Of a DNA stretch of 64,000 nt, positions 37,301 to 43,035 are shown piece by piece. How positions within the stretch are numbered: the stretch's first letter is position 1; the number at the start of each line of letters is the position of its first letter. The position numbers and the translations under genes are program-made. Origin of the DNA: Schistosoma haematobium (Eukaryota > Platyhelminthes > Trematoda > Strigeidida > Schistosomatidae); contig NC_067195.1 of assembly GCF_000699445.3 (NCBI RefSeq), positions 88,402,569 to 88,466,568 on the forward strand, given 5' to 3'. The notes beneath the pieces are model-generated. The model worked only from the letters and a program-made list of their open reading frames with translations. It did no database searches and was not told the DNA's origin.

Positions 37301-40300
37301 TAACAGGTTTCAACTCAACAAGTACCAACTAACATCGAAGTCTACAGGATAAGCTATGAACCATGTGTGGAGAAATTCGAACATTCCACTTCTATCTAAA
37401 GTTTCTGCTAATGATATTGTTCAGAAGAAGGATGAAAGCTCCACGACCAAACCATCCAGCTCAGAGAACACAACTCCATCAAAATAGAATCTCTTCTAAC
37501 GTAATAAAAAGAAATAAACTATTGCATGAACATCCGTTTATAGCAACTAAGCAACCAACCTATATCCTTTATAATCACTGTGTGCTAATGGTGAAGATTT
37601 GAAGATGACTGGGTTGCATCAAAAATGAATGTGAAGGATGTGATACAGACGCGCTGGCAAGGATTGACAAAACAAGGACAGTATTTTCACAGTTGAACAA
37701 CATATGCAATTCAAAACAACTGTCTGTAAGTTAACGTCAAAGTCACAATCTTTAATGCGAACGTCAAAACCGTTCTGCTGTACGGAGGTAAAACTTCGAT
37801 CACTACCACGACCGTCATTAAATACGTGCATGTATGTATAAACAACTGTCTACTTAAGATACTCAATGTTTTATGATCTGTGGAAGAGAATAAACCAGCT
37901 TCCAAATAAAAACGAAATTAGGAAAGGAGGTTGGATGTAGATAACACAAAGATTGTGGAAATCAGAAAACTGAATCACGTGGTAAGCCTTAACTTGGAAT
38001 TGTGAAGGGAAACGGAAAAGAGGAAGGCCGAAGAACAGAATGTGTCGGGAATTGGTAGCAGACATGAAAAGGATGAATAGGAACTGGAGACAAATGGAAA
38101 GTGTTGTCCAGGACAGAGTTGGATGGAGAATGCTGGTGAGCAGCTTATGCTCTTCCATCAGGGTTAACAGGCGTAAGTAAGTTTGATGAAGAATTTCCAG
38201 AAAAGTGAAATGTTCGCTGAACCATGAGATGCTATAATTGCATGAGTATTGATAATCTTGTTGGATTATGTATGGAATGATACTATTTAGAAGTATGACT
38301 ACATTTTTACACTTAAGCTATTTTTCAGGCTTTTATTTTCGGAACAATGAAATTCGTAAGAAGGTAATAAACTTCTAAAGAGCAAAAGTATCGAAGTTAC
38401 TTTCATTGAATACTAATCTTTTCTGTAATTTAAATGCTTTGGTTCAACACAGAACTTGGTGAAAGCCGAGAAATGGAGACAGACATGAGAAGAATAAACA
38501 AAAATTGGATAGAACTGGAAAGGAAGACCCAGGATAGAGTGGGTTGGAGAGTGCTGGTTGGCGACCTATGCTCCATTGGGGAGTAACAGGCGTAAGTAAG
38601 TAAAGCTCAACACAGTGCTTAGTGATGCTAGAACATATTAAAACTGAATACATTTAGAAGCGATGTTATTCCAATTTACTAAGTGATATCTGTTATGTTC
38701 TTAGCTATATGATTATCGTGTAATACTCTTGACAATTTGGTAACTCCAACTTATACGACTAAACTAATGAGGTATACACCTGTATGGGCAACCTAAAGTT
38801 CCAAATAGTCCTTTTCCCACCTAGCCCTGTATGTTCAGTTTAGAACACTAATCTTAGCCTCCGCGGATCATTGTTCAATAAAACTGATCTTACTGGATTG
38901 ATCAAACTTATCAACAATGATTATAATCAAGGTTTTAGCTCAGTTTATTCCACTTAATCTTTCATGAATCAATATAAATATCATTCATAAAATTATTAAA
39001 GTTTACCTTGAAACAATGGACAGATATTCCAAGCAGCAATAACTCCACGACGTGTTACTTGTCCAACAGTTACTTCTAATAGAAATAATGGTATACCAGC
39101 TAAGAATACACTGATGAAATAAGGGATAAGGAAAGCACCTAAGTAAATCAAAGAACAAAATAGAATACAATAGTAATTTTTATCTTTTCTTTTACATTAA
39201 GTTTTAACTAAATTATTTAGATTATTTACATGAATGATAATATTCTGGTCTCAGCCTTTTGTATGTTACGAAAATAGTCACTTTACCTGTTATAGCCCGT
39301 CATGAATTATGAATGGTAACTGTTGGGAACCATTAGGGACTAACTATTTACTTACGCCTGTTACTCCTCGTAGAGGAGCATAGGCCGTTCACCAGCATTC
39401 TCCATCCAACCCTGTCCTTGACAATCCTTCCCAGCTCTTTCCAGTTGTTATTTATCCTTTTCATATATGCTCCTATTTTCCGACGTAATGTGATGTTTGG
39501 CCTTCCTCTTTTCCGTTTCCTTTCACGATTCCAAGTCGGGGCTTGTTATGGACTAATACGATACATATATTTTTATTGTACGATTGTTAAGTAGCTAAAC
39601 TATCTACATATTCCTGTCCCTCTTATTGTAAGCTTTATTTTGACCTATGAACCATTATTATACGATTTACCATTCTTGAATTATAACCTGTCTATCAATT
39701 ACTATTTACCATATTCACAGCAACTTTTGGCTTCATCTTGTTCGAATGTTATTTTCTATTTTATGGTACGATGTGGTCTATTTGGTTTATACATAAACCC
39801 AGTATGTTTGAAATACATGATTCATATAGGGGAGGCTGAGATTGGTGTTCAGGACTCAACGGGCAGGGTTAGGCAGGAAGAAGAACCGATAAAGACTTTA
39901 GACTGCTCGTACAGGTTTTATGCGTCATTAGTCCAGTCGATAAGTCTTTGTTCTCTAATTGGTGGTACCATTACGTTATATATTAATAGAGTATAAGGCT
40001 ACAAGGTGTAGCATTACCAATAACTCATAAGAAAGAATACGAAATCATTTTTTTCATATCTAGCAGTTAAAGTTATAGTTATGAAAACACTGACTAATTA
40101 CTTTTATTTCAGTAATGTCAAGTAGCATAATTGATAATTGATGTTCGATGGTTGAAGGTGATCAGTAAGAAACTGTGAACATTGGTTCATTCTAGTTGAA
40201 AATCATTAACAAGTCACACATGCACTTGTTCACTGATGATATTTGGGAGATCCAAACATATATCATTTAGCTTCATAGTTCAAGAATATCGTATATGGGT

Positions 40301-42398
40301 AGTGTTTATCACAAACTAACCTAAGTTGCAGCATAATGTTGAAAACCTGAAAACAATGTATAATTATTATGTCATGCTAATAGACTTCTTTGAGGTGTTG
40401 ATCGATTATTTAGTGAGATTAGTTCATGATGAACATTACCTCAAAATCTCAATAATCGCGATCAAACGCAACATTCTACAAGATTATCACTGATATTCAT
40501 TGTAGACTGTTGAAATTAATCTTTAAGACATTTTCAGTCTCGAGTTAGATGATCATCTTTAATCTCAACTTAATTGATTCTCTCTGTGTGGATGGAATCT
40601 GTGCCACTCAGTTTTACAGTTATCGATGTCATTATTTAGCTGTTCGCCAGTGATCAATTACTGTAAACTACTACGGTAGTTAACTCCACATCAATACCTG
40701 ATATTTATGAAGAATAAGACAGATCAGTTCTGGATCAGTTAGTGTAATACATCTAGTTCAATTTTCTTATTTAAAGGTTTTCATATAAGTAGATATTGAA
40801 ACTCCTTAGTTGTTTAATGTTGATGACAAATAAAAATTTTAATAATAAGAGAGGGGCTTTCTCGATATTATAGTAATTTAATTTTTGAATTCATGAATCG
40901 ATTGAAGCTAAACCACCATGAAAAATTTGGAACCACTGGACGGCCGTTTCGTTCTATTATGGGACTCCTCAACAGTGCGCATCCACAATCTCGCCACTTG
41001 AGATTCGAACCCAAGATTTATCAGTCTCGTGCGCGAGAGCTTAACGACGGTCTCCAAGAAGTATTTCCTGGAGTTCTAGTGAGAAGCCGTGATCAATGGA
41101 GTTCAACTGGGCCTGTTGTGAAATAGTAACTCACTGATGAAAATGGTAAACAGTGGCGCAACTTTTTGGATTAGTTGAAGTTAAATATTAACACCGTTGA
41201 ATGCCGGCCGTCTCAGTAGCCTCGAAGTTAGGCGTTCGCTAGCGAAACCAATAGGTTCTGGATTCGAATCTCACAAGGCAGGATCATGGATACACACTGT
41301 TGAGGAGTTCAACAATAAGATGAAACGGCTGTTCAATACTTTCAGGTTTCCAATGGTGGTTCACATTCAAATAAAAACTTAACCTAAAGATCAGTCACAA
41401 CTTTTTTCCTTAACAACTAAATTATAATTGATTATTTAATTTCATAATTTCATTGTTTATTTGTTAATATAATAGGGATCTTTAAACGATTATTTAAAGA
41501 ACTTCTAGAAAGTAAAACGGAACTTTATTATTGCAAATTAAATGAATCTCATTTCAATTGAAACAATACTTCTATTTGAAGTTTGTGCTGATGATGTCGT
41601 TCAGAAGAACGGTGGAAACTCCACGATCAAACCATCCAGCTCCATCACAATACAAAGTCTTACAATTACTGTACATGATAAACTAAGTTTCTATCTAAAT
41701 TCACTTGGTGTTGTTATTTACTAAAATCTTCTTATTGATGTTTTAGGAATATAAATTGTTCAGTCTTTCATTGGTATATGTACATCTTTTCCGTATTGCT
41801 TCAATATCTCCTTCAGTCATCAGTATTATAAACAAAGATGGATAGTAAATTTAAACTTCACCCCAATGGTGAAGAAGATTTGTAGTTCCGGTTGATGGTT
41901 TTGATAGAGTTTTGTTCTCTGAGATGGATAGTTTGGTCATGGAACTTTCATCCTTCTTCTAGGTGACTAGACATGCATGTTAAGATAAAATGGAGGTAGT
42001 CTTGTTGACTAAATCATATATAATTTATTCTTCATATTAAATTCTCAATATCCGAACAACCATCGATGAGTGCTTTATCACTGAATCAAGTAAATTATTC
42101 ACTAACACTGTTTTATTTCAATCTACACAAAAGGAATGCAGCATATGTAACTGAACTGAACAAAACAAAGCAACTTACCTCCACCATTTTTATAACATAA
42201 ATATGGAAATCTCCATACATTACCTAAACCAATTGAAAAACCCATACATGATATAAGAAAATCAATTTTTCCTTTCCATTGAGGACGTTCTATAGGTTTC
42301 TCTATGATTGAAATATCTAATAATCGTTTATCAATGTTCTCAATGGATTTCTTATTTGAAGAATGATTTCCATCTGTTAAATATTCTTTAAGTGACAT
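14169..42398 (-). CDS. SLC6 Na+/Cl--dependent transporter (GABA/taurine/creatine-type), 13-exon gene
   Basis: Exons on the minus strand: 42398-42179, 39138-39007, 34972-34720, 32033-31901, 28118-27984, 26413-26310, 24433-24196, 23017-22880, 21466-21367, 19988-19888, 17278-17093, 14793-14733 and, less surely, 14341-14169. All junctions are GT-AG and the phases fit, giving 657 codons, close to the family's usual 600-650. The protein has the 12-TM LeuT-fold signature: [10 protein letters not shown] in TM1, a large loop with two cysteines ([11 protein letters not shown]) and N-glycosylation sites, SYSIGLG in TM6, FAGVEGFI in TM8. TM1 lacks the aspartate of monoamine carriers; CPLFQGIGYA and WNTPAC resemble GABA, taurine and creatine carriers. 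It would move an amino acid or related osmolyte into cells with Na+ and Cl-. The substrate cannot be read from sequence. Confidence 0.93.
14733..14793 (-). CDS. SLC6 exon 12 (cytoplasmic tail)
   Basis: Pyrimidine-rich acceptor before AGG and donor GTAAGT. It encodes [20 protein letters not shown] after the TM12 exon, in phase 0, as expected for the start of a cytoplasmic C-terminus (basic, then acidic). Confidence 0.78.
14980..15050 (+). repeat. Fragment of dispersed repeat D
   Basis: GATGAAGTCTTGTTCTCTGAGCTGGATTG resembles the terminal inverted repeat of repeat D (see 37176-37480). Confidence 0.6.
15057..15590 (+). mobile_element. Short RTE-1 derivative: leader fused to 3' end
   Basis: The first 450 bases match the reverse complement of the RTE-1 leader at 8230-7960 (GGCTCCAGGACCCTAAAG, ACCAATTATTGGTCACCGG, CTTGCTTCGGTCTGGGCACC). 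They run straight into TTGTGTGGCGCATATG ... TTGTACCAATATTTATG, which is the end of RTE-1 (reverse complement of 4497-4440). The whole coding region is absent. The structure is shared with 32675-33190 and 50495-50955. Confidence 0.82.
15760..16965 (+). pseudogene. RTE-1 fragment: RT C-terminal half and 3' UTR
   Basis: Starts inside the RT at [14 protein letters not shown], continues through [18 protein letters not shown] and [13 protein letters not shown], then a frameshift near 16120 leads to [30 protein letters not shown] and FDHRCLRNI. Further stops follow. It is homologous to 5730-4700 of the nested RTE-1. The 3' UTR ends in a CTGA run (16940-16960). It is a 5'-truncated dead insertion in SLC6 intron 11. 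Confidence 0.88.
17093..17278 (-). CDS. SLC6 exon 11 (TM11-TM12)
   Basis: 62 codons, from [20 protein letters not shown] through [20 protein letters not shown] to [12 protein letters not shown]. The FPGW...GW motif before TM12 is typical of SLC6. Acceptor TTCTAG, donor GTAATT. Confidence 0.92.
17546..18330 (-). repeat. Probable LINE 5' region and coding fragment
   Basis: GC-richer than the surrounding introns. On the minus strand a leader-like stretch (ACCTTGACGTGGTGGTCGGGCTTGCC, TCTCACCATGTCAGACAGGTCAAT) precedes an open frame 17869-17546 rich in Ser, Thr, Pro and Asn ([19 protein letters not shown]). I infer a truncated retroelement 5' end, probably RTE-like. No second copy in this window confirms it. 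Confidence 0.45.
18335..19145. other. Intronic DNA, nothing recognised
   Basis: Part of SLC6 intron 10. No long frame, RNA or repeat with a second copy here that I could recognise. Confidence 0.45.
19150..19405 (-). repeat. Dispersed repeat, inverted partner of 13440-13685
   Basis: The reverse complement matches 13440-13685 over about 245 bases with some divergence. It contains a local inverted repeat, GATCTCGGTATC ... GATACCACGAGATC (about 19225-19266). Confidence 0.75.
19672..19800 (+). repeat. H1 SINE fragment with 3' half of a hammerhead ribozyme
   Basis: CCAAATAGGACGAAATGCGCGTCCTGGATTCCACTG matches the 3' half of the published schistosome satellite hammerhead type (stem II strand AGGAC, GAAA, cleavage GTC, stem I strand). 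The CTGANGA half is missing. Downstream sequence (GGCAATATCGAGGCATTC) also occurs near the H1 copy at 21125-21290. Confidence 0.7.
19888..19988 (-). CDS. SLC6 exon 10 (IL5 and TM10)
   Basis: Encodes [33 protein letters not shown]. Acceptor AAAG, donor GTAAGC. Phase matches exons 9 and 11. Confidence 0.9.
20060..20460 (+). repeat. H2 SINE, tRNA-like head and hammerhead
   Basis: An antisense H2 tail fragment (20060-20117) is followed by a plus-strand H2 copy. The tRNA-like A box region is GGCTCACTGATCCAGTAGG (20230-20249) and the B box is AGGTTCGGATCCC (20282-20294). The hammerhead follows at 20315-20360, then the conserved CTTCCAGGTTTCCAATGGTGG. Confidence 0.82.
20315..20360 (+). ncRNA. Hammerhead ribozyme (H2), complete core
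   Basis: Stem I GCACTG (20315-20320) pairs perfectly with CAGTGC (20355-20360). The core CTGAAGA is at 20321-20327. Stem II GTCC/GGAC closes a 7-base loop, GAAA follows at 20343-20346, and a short stem III ends in the cleavage triplet GTC (20352-20354). All invariant core bases of a type I hammerhead are present. Predicted cleavage falls between 20354 and 20355. Confidence 0.85.
20880..21110 (+). mobile_element. RTE-1 3' UTR fragment
   Basis: Similar to the 3' UTR at 16765-16965 (CTTTCTATTCTATGAACTAGTTCTTTCTTC, GTGCCAGGTTCTATATAG, TATAGCTG). No coding sequence remains. Confidence 0.6.
21125..21290 (-). repeat. H1 SINE with degenerate hammerhead
   Basis: On the minus strand the sequence has CTGACGA, a weak stem II (ATCCCC with AGGAC), GAAA, then CGCATCCTGGATTCCACTG. 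The core bases are kept but two stem II pairs next to the core are lost, so activity is doubtful. Confidence 0.7.
21367..21466 (-). CDS. SLC6 exon 9 (TM9)
   Basis: Encodes [20 protein letters not shown] then [25 protein letters not shown] is a strongly conserved SLC6 segment. Acceptor CTTTAG, donor GTGAGT. Confidence 0.93.
21540..22040. other. Unclassified intronic segment
   Basis: Contains short open frames on both strands and a composition unlike the neighbouring intron (GAAAGTTACAGTGAACATCT, GGGGATCTAGCGTCCCC). No copy elsewhere in the window and no motif I recognise. Confidence 0.35.
22238..22530 (-). repeat. H2 SINE, near full length
   Basis: On the minus strand: a leader ending TAACTCACTGAAGACAATGGTGG, the tRNA-like region with B box GGGTTCGAATCC, a damaged hammerhead (CTGGGAA in place of CTGANGA; GAAA and GTC kept), and the tail AATTGACTCATGAATTCAAC. 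It shows the full H2 layout of about 290 bases. Confidence 0.82.
22880..23017 (-). CDS. SLC6 exon 8 (TM8 end and IL4)
   Basis: Encodes [20 protein letters not shown], then [20 protein letters not shown] and VTN. Donor GTAAGT; acceptor TTAATTAG. Phase 0 on both sides. Confidence 0.93.
23135..23320 (-). repeat. H3 SINE, degenerate
   Basis: In reverse it shows a B-box-like GGATCAAATC and the flanking GTGAAGCTGGGTGACA, matching the H3 tRNA-like region at 29685-29745. The hammerhead part is diverged. Confidence 0.6.
23815..24055 (-). repeat. H2 SINE with decayed hammerhead
   Basis: On the minus strand: B-box-like GGGTTTGAATCCCATGGG, then CTGAGGA, a mismatched stem II, GAAA, and a lost cleavage triplet, followed by CCAGTGTTTCCTGATTTCCA. 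Confidence 0.72.
24196..24433 (-). CDS. SLC6 exon 7 (EL4, TM7 to TM8)
   Basis: 79 codons, with [20 protein letters not shown] (TM7), [20 protein letters not shown] (EL4, conserved GPGLGFVVYPEA-type) and [20 protein letters not shown] (TM8). Acceptor ATTCTAG, donor GTAAGT. Confidence 0.95.
24545..24895 (+). mobile_element. RTE-2 5' leader and start of endonuclease
   Basis: The leader contains CCCCTTTGGGGCTACTG and GGCGACCCCATCCCATAG. The coding part has [19 protein letters not shown], the usual start of the APE endonuclease of fluke RTE elements. It stops after about 20 residues. Confidence 0.75.
25076..25370 (+). mobile_element. Merlin-type MITE, diverged
   Basis: Same internal sequence as the MITE at 35593-35872 (CACCTAATGATCAGGGCTAAATGA, ACTGATATCAGC, CAAGACGCTATTTAGC), with matching ends (left AGAGATTATAAGTTATGG; right CCATAAATTATAGTCTAGCC). 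I see no clear target duplication. Confidence 0.7.
25690..25790 (-). repeat. H3 SINE fragment with hammerhead 5' part
   Basis: In reverse: AGGTACACCTTG, CTGACGA, stem II GTGC-CAAGTA-GCAC, GAAA, CC, then the similarity stops, so the cleavage site is missing. It lies head to head with the plus-strand H3 copy that follows. Confidence 0.75.
25791..26180 (+). repeat. H3 SINE, one and a fraction tandem units (about 343-bp period)
   Basis: ATCTGCACT followed by AACATACATGACATTGATCA occurs at 25792 and again at 26135, a 343-base step. The unit contains an A-box-like TAGCCCAGTGGTAACGG and a B-box-like GGTCAAATCC, then a hammerhead-like segment with the core changed (GTGACGA) but stem II GCCAAGTAGCACGAAA largely kept. 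Confidence 0.75.
26310..26413 (-). CDS. SLC6 exon 6 (TM6)
   Basis: Encodes [20 protein letters not shown], then [14 protein letters not shown]. This is the unwound TM6 substrate/ion site of SLC6. SYSIGLG and GSYNK are diagnostic. Acceptor TTTCAAG, donor GTAAGT. Confidence 0.95.
26740..27312 (-). mobile_element. RTE-2 3' fragment
   Basis: On the minus strand it encodes, with breaks, [19 protein letters not shown], an [20 protein letters not shown] segment, a [19 protein letters not shown] segment, and the GRPKNTL ... GWRMLVGG end. It stops at the GGTAACAGGCGTA end without a long TAAG tail. Confidence 0.82.
27580..27655 (-). mobile_element. RTE-2 extreme 3' end with TAAG tail
   Basis: The reverse complement reads GGCGGCCTATGCTCCATTTGGAGTAACAGGCGTAAGTCAGTAAGTAAGTAAG, the usual RTE-2 terminus and tail. 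Confidence 0.75.
27984..28118 (-). CDS. SLC6 exon 5 (TM5)
   Basis: 45 codons: [20 protein letters not shown], then [20 protein letters not shown]. The GAS.G..YYL.PDW motif is conserved in SLC6. Acceptor ATTCTAG, donor GTAAGT. Confidence 0.95.
28165..28425 (+). repeat. H1 SINE with decayed hammerhead
   Basis: tRNA-like A box TAGCTAAGTAGATAACTCG and B box GTGTTCGAGTCCC are followed by TTGACGA (first core base changed), AAAATAGGAT-AAA (GAAA damaged) and the cleavage-side GTATCCTGTATTCCACTG. Confidence 0.75.
28530..28632 (-). repeat. H2 SINE 3' part
   Basis: In reverse: GCACTGTTGAGGAGTCCCATAATAGGACGAAACGG, stem II intact but the first core C replaced by T, then the H2 tail TTCCAGATTTTCCATGGTGG. 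Confidence 0.75.
28640..29550. other. Intronic DNA with an ATT microsatellite
   Basis: Part of SLC6 intron 4. A pure ATT run lies at about 29022-29056. Nothing else recognised. Confidence 0.5.
29555..29850 (+). repeat. H3 SINE with hammerhead
   Basis: Starts TCGATAGCATTCGATCTGCACT. A-box-like TAGCTCAGTGGTAACGG (29680-29696) and B-box-like AAATCGAATCC lie in a tRNA-like segment. The hammerhead CTTGCTGACGAGTGCCAAGTAACGCGAAACCCGGGTA has the complete core, a stem II weakened by the ACGC strand, and a GTA cleavage triplet. Confidence 0.78.
29855..30415. other. Intronic DNA, nothing recognised
   Basis: AT-rich sequence of SLC6 intron 4 between an H3 SINE and an RTE-2 fragment. Confidence 0.4.
30418..31010 (+). 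mobile_element. RTE-2 3' fragment leading into a long microsatellite
   Basis: Encodes, with frame breaks, [20 protein letters not shown], the [17 protein letters not shown] segment, and ending [51 protein letters not shown]. The end AACAGGCGTAAGTAAG continues into the tail. Confidence 0.87.
30996..31338. repeat. Expanded GTAA/GTGA microsatellite from an RTE-2 tail
   Basis: About 340 bases of tetranucleotide repeats. Blocks of GTAA flank a block of GTGA with GCGA, GTAGT and GCGCGC interruptions. It begins exactly at the RTE-2 3' terminus. Confidence 0.95.
31345..31510 (+). repeat. Dispersed repeat D fragment
   Basis: AACTTCAGGTAAAAGTTC and GAAAGCTCCATGACCAAACCATCTATCTCAAAGAACAAAAC match repeat D (37420-37480) with divergence. 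Confidence 0.6.
31901..32033 (-). CDS. SLC6 exon 4 (EL2 end and TM4)
   Basis: Encodes [20 protein letters not shown], then [20 protein letters not shown] and TSAK. W.L.LCL...W...Y..IWKG.K is the SLC6 TM4 signature. Acceptor TTAATAG, donor GTAAGT. Confidence 0.95.
32675..33190 (+). mobile_element. Short RTE-1 derivative: leader fused to 3' end
   Basis: Begins CTGGTACGACCGAGAGTGG, contains a CT microsatellite (about 32702-32723) and ACAATTATTGGTCACCGG, and ends with TTTATGTGGTGCATATC ... GTACTAACGTTTATG. Same fused structure as 15057-15590. Confidence 0.82.
33290..33615 (+). repeat. Gypsy-type LTR fragment, related to the 47.4-kb LTR
   Basis: TTCTATTTTATGGTACGTTG, then TATATAAACAAAGTATGTTTGAAATA, resemble the reverse complement of 47700-47745 and the LTR at 39544-40012. 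Both ends are eroded. Confidence 0.62.
34010..34218 (+). mobile_element. RTE-2 3' end fragment
   Basis: Decayed coding for the RTE-2 terminus (LTWNSEG, GRTRCRKLGAN-type segment, [19 protein letters not shown]), ending GGGGTAACCGTTGTAAATAAATAG. Confidence 0.75.
34720..34972 (-). CDS. SLC6 exon 3 (TM3 and EL2)
   Basis: Encodes [32 protein letters not shown], then [20 protein letters not shown] and a Ser/Thr/Asn-rich loop with NSS, NTT and NVS glycosylation sequons. The two cysteines of [11 protein letters not shown] are the conserved EL2 disulphide pair. Acceptor TTTTCAAG, donor GTAAGT. Confidence 0.96.
35070..35240 (-). repeat. H3 SINE with intact hammerhead
   Basis: In reverse: A-box-like TAGCTCAGTGGTAACG, then the B-box-like GATCGAATCC, GGGAGCACCAGTTCCCCCAAG, and the hammerhead at 35103-35151. 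It adjoins an opposite-strand H3 fragment at 35241. Confidence 0.82.
35103..35151 (-). ncRNA. Hammerhead ribozyme (H3), complete core
   Basis: On the minus strand: stem I strand ACACCTTG (35151-35144), core CTGACGA (35143-35137), stem II GTGC/GCAC around CAAGTA (35136-35123), GAAA (35122-35119), a short stem III CCCGGGT and C17 at 35111, then stem I strand CAAAGTTT (35110-35103). Six of eight stem I positions pair. Predicted cleavage lies between 35111 and 35110. Confidence 0.83.
35241..35445 (+). repeat. H3 SINE, 3' half and next-unit start
   Basis: Starts inside a hammerhead (CCAAGTAGCACGAAACCCGAGTCCAGGG) and runs through GTCGAGTCACCTAGACTGGTGG to CGATAGCATTCGATCTGCACT, the start of another unit. 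This again shows the tandem organisation of H3. Confidence 0.75.
35593..35872 (+). mobile_element. Merlin-type MITE with 8-bp target duplication
   Basis: 280-base element ending in inverted repeats (GATGAGACTATAATTTATG; CATAAATTATAGTCTCGCC). ATTTTCAG flanks both sides (35585-35592 and 35873-35880). The termini match those of the Merlin transposon at 52124-55269, so I take it as its non-autonomous derivative. It has no coding capacity. Confidence 0.87.
35982..36185 (-). repeat. H2 SINE, hammerhead partly deleted
   Basis: In reverse: tRNA-like CTCACTGGTCTAGAGGCTAAGCATCCG with B-box-like GGTTCAAATCTC, then a hammerhead with its stem II/GAAA part deleted, then the H2 tail TCAATCGACTCATGAATTCAA. 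Confidence 0.75.
36622..36755 (+). repeat. H2 SINE 3' part with near-complete hammerhead
   Basis: TGCGCACTA, CTGAGGA (36662-36668), stem II GTC/GAC, GAAA (36684-36687), GTC triplet (36693-36695), CAGTACTTCC. Core bases are complete; stem I has two mismatches and stem II three pairs. The tail matches H2. Confidence 0.75.
37137..37487 (+). repeat. Repeat D with 29-bp terminal inverted repeats
   Basis: Left end GATGGAGTTTTGTTCTTTGA... (37176-37204) and right end ...TCAGAGAACACAACTCCATC (37452-37480) are inverted repeats, 26 of 29 bases pairing. Parts recur at 14980, 31345, 34570, 41570, 41880 and 42819. It resembles a MITE, but the class and target duplication are unknown. Confidence 0.7.
37600..38178 (+). 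mobile_element. RTE-2 3' fragment, strongly decayed
   Basis: Weak coding traces of LLYGG...[10 protein letters not shown], then [42 protein letters not shown], ending AACAGGCGTAAGTAAG. Confidence 0.75.
38460..38606 (+). mobile_element. RTE-2 extreme 3' end
   Basis: GRLVSAEKWRQT-like start, then [33 protein letters not shown] and AACAGGCGTAAGTAAGTAA. Confidence 0.78.
39007..39138 (-). CDS. SLC6 exon 2 (TM2 and IL1)
   Basis: Encodes [44 protein letters not shown]. The GAFLIPY ... GIPLF.LE...GQ signature is that of SLC6 TM2. Acceptor TTACTTAG, donor GTAAAC. Confidence 0.96.
39350..39543 (-). mobile_element. RTE-2 3' fragment, truncated by an LTR insertion
   Basis: The reverse complement encodes an [24 protein letters not shown] segment and [20 protein letters not shown]. 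It ends at the TTACGCCTGTTACTCC terminus on the left and meets the LTR at 39544. Confidence 0.8.
39544..40012 (+). repeat. Solo LTR, related to the 47.4-kb LTR
   Basis: Starts TGTTATGGACTAATAC. It matches the LTR at 47447-47988 (read in reverse) through CCCTCTTATTGTAAGCTTTATTTTGACCTATGA, ACGATTTACCATTCTTGAATTATA, TTCTATTTTATGGTACG, and probably ends near CTACAAGGTGTAGCA. No internal element sequence is attached. Confidence 0.72.
40015..40880. other. Intronic DNA, nothing recognised
   Basis: AT-rich part of SLC6 intron 1, with no repeat copy or open frame I can support. Confidence 0.4.
40885..41190 (-). repeat. H2 SINE with nearly complete hammerhead
   Basis: In reverse: GCGCACTG, TTGAGGA (first core C changed), GTCCCATAATAGAAC (one mismatch), GAAA, CGGCCGTC, CAGTGGTTCC. 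tRNA-like B box GGGTTCGAATCTC. It includes the H2 leader in the right part (41070-41150). Confidence 0.78.
41165..41390 (+). repeat. H2 SINE, opposite orientation to its neighbour
   Basis: GTCTCAGTAGCCTCGAAGTTAGGCGTTCGC (A-box side), TGGATTCGAATCTC (B box), then a decayed hammerhead (TTGAGGA, GATGAAACGG) and TTTCAGGTTTCCAATGGTGG. Confidence 0.75.
41569..41965. repeat. Two repeat D fragments in opposite orientation
   Basis: 41590-41655 (GATGATGTCGTTCAGAAGAACGG ... CCATCCAGCTCC) and 41895-41955 (GATAGAGTTTTGTTCTCTGAGATGGATAG) match the two ends of repeat D. Confidence 0.6.
42179..42398 (-). CDS. SLC6 exon 1 (N-terminus and TM1)
   Basis: ATG at 42398, in the context ATTAAAATGTC. 73 codons: a 40-residue cytoplasmic N-terminus, the [20 protein letters not shown] boundary, then [16 protein letters not shown] (TM1), the strongest family signature. 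Donor AG/GTAAGT at 42178-42173. No earlier in-frame ATG was found, though an upstream non-coding exon is possible. Confidence 0.95.
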
Positions 42399-42600
42399 TT
42401 TAATGAGATTAGTTAATATCTAAGATTGTTTTGTCAAATGAACAGAGTGATTTGTTACTATCATGATAAATTTATTTAGAAAACTTCTTGTGGTATGTCT
42501 GTCTGTCTGTCTGTCTGTCCATCTATCTATTTGTGCCGTGTCTGTCTATTTTACATTGTCTGTCTATCTCTCTATTAATTAACATTTGTAAACAATATGA
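42399..42600 (-). promoter_or_regulatory. 5' flank of SLC6 with TGTC microsatellite
   Basis: Immediate upstream DNA of the first coding exon. A TCTG/TCTA repeat lies at about 42498-42570. No confident core promoter motif can be assigned. Confidence 0.4.
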
Positions 42601-42814
42601 AATATGAACTAGCAGTAGAAATGTAACCATATCTGACAACATACTACTTATTTCTCATTATTCATAGACAATTCATGCTTAATGATAATTAGCAACATAT
42701 TTGATATTTCAGTTTGTTTTTGTTCTTTTAAACAATGGACAAATCGATTCGATTCTATAAAATACTGTTGTCAGTTTGTTTTTCTTTCTAATTTCATGTT
42801 ATGTGTTCTGATGC

Positions 42815-43035
42815 TTTTGATGGAGTTGTGTTCTCTGAGCTAGATGGTTTGGTCGTGAAGTTTCCATCGTTCTTCTGAACAATATCATTAGCAGAAACTT
42901 CAGATAGAAGTGAAGTGTTTGAATTCCTTCACATACGGTTCATAGCTTGTCCTGTAGACTTCGATGTTAGTTGGTACTTGTTGAGTTGAAACCTGTTATT
43001 GTTTACTTCTTTGTTTTGGTTGTATCTCCGATTGT
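42815..43035 (-). repeat. Repeat D, inverted copy of 37290-37485
   Basis: GATGGAGTTGTGTTCTCTGAGCTAGATGG, then GTTTCCATCGTTCTTCTGAACAATATCATTAGCAGAAACTTC and GTTGAAACCTGTTATTGTTTACTTC are the reverse complement of 37485-37290. Confidence 0.78.
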
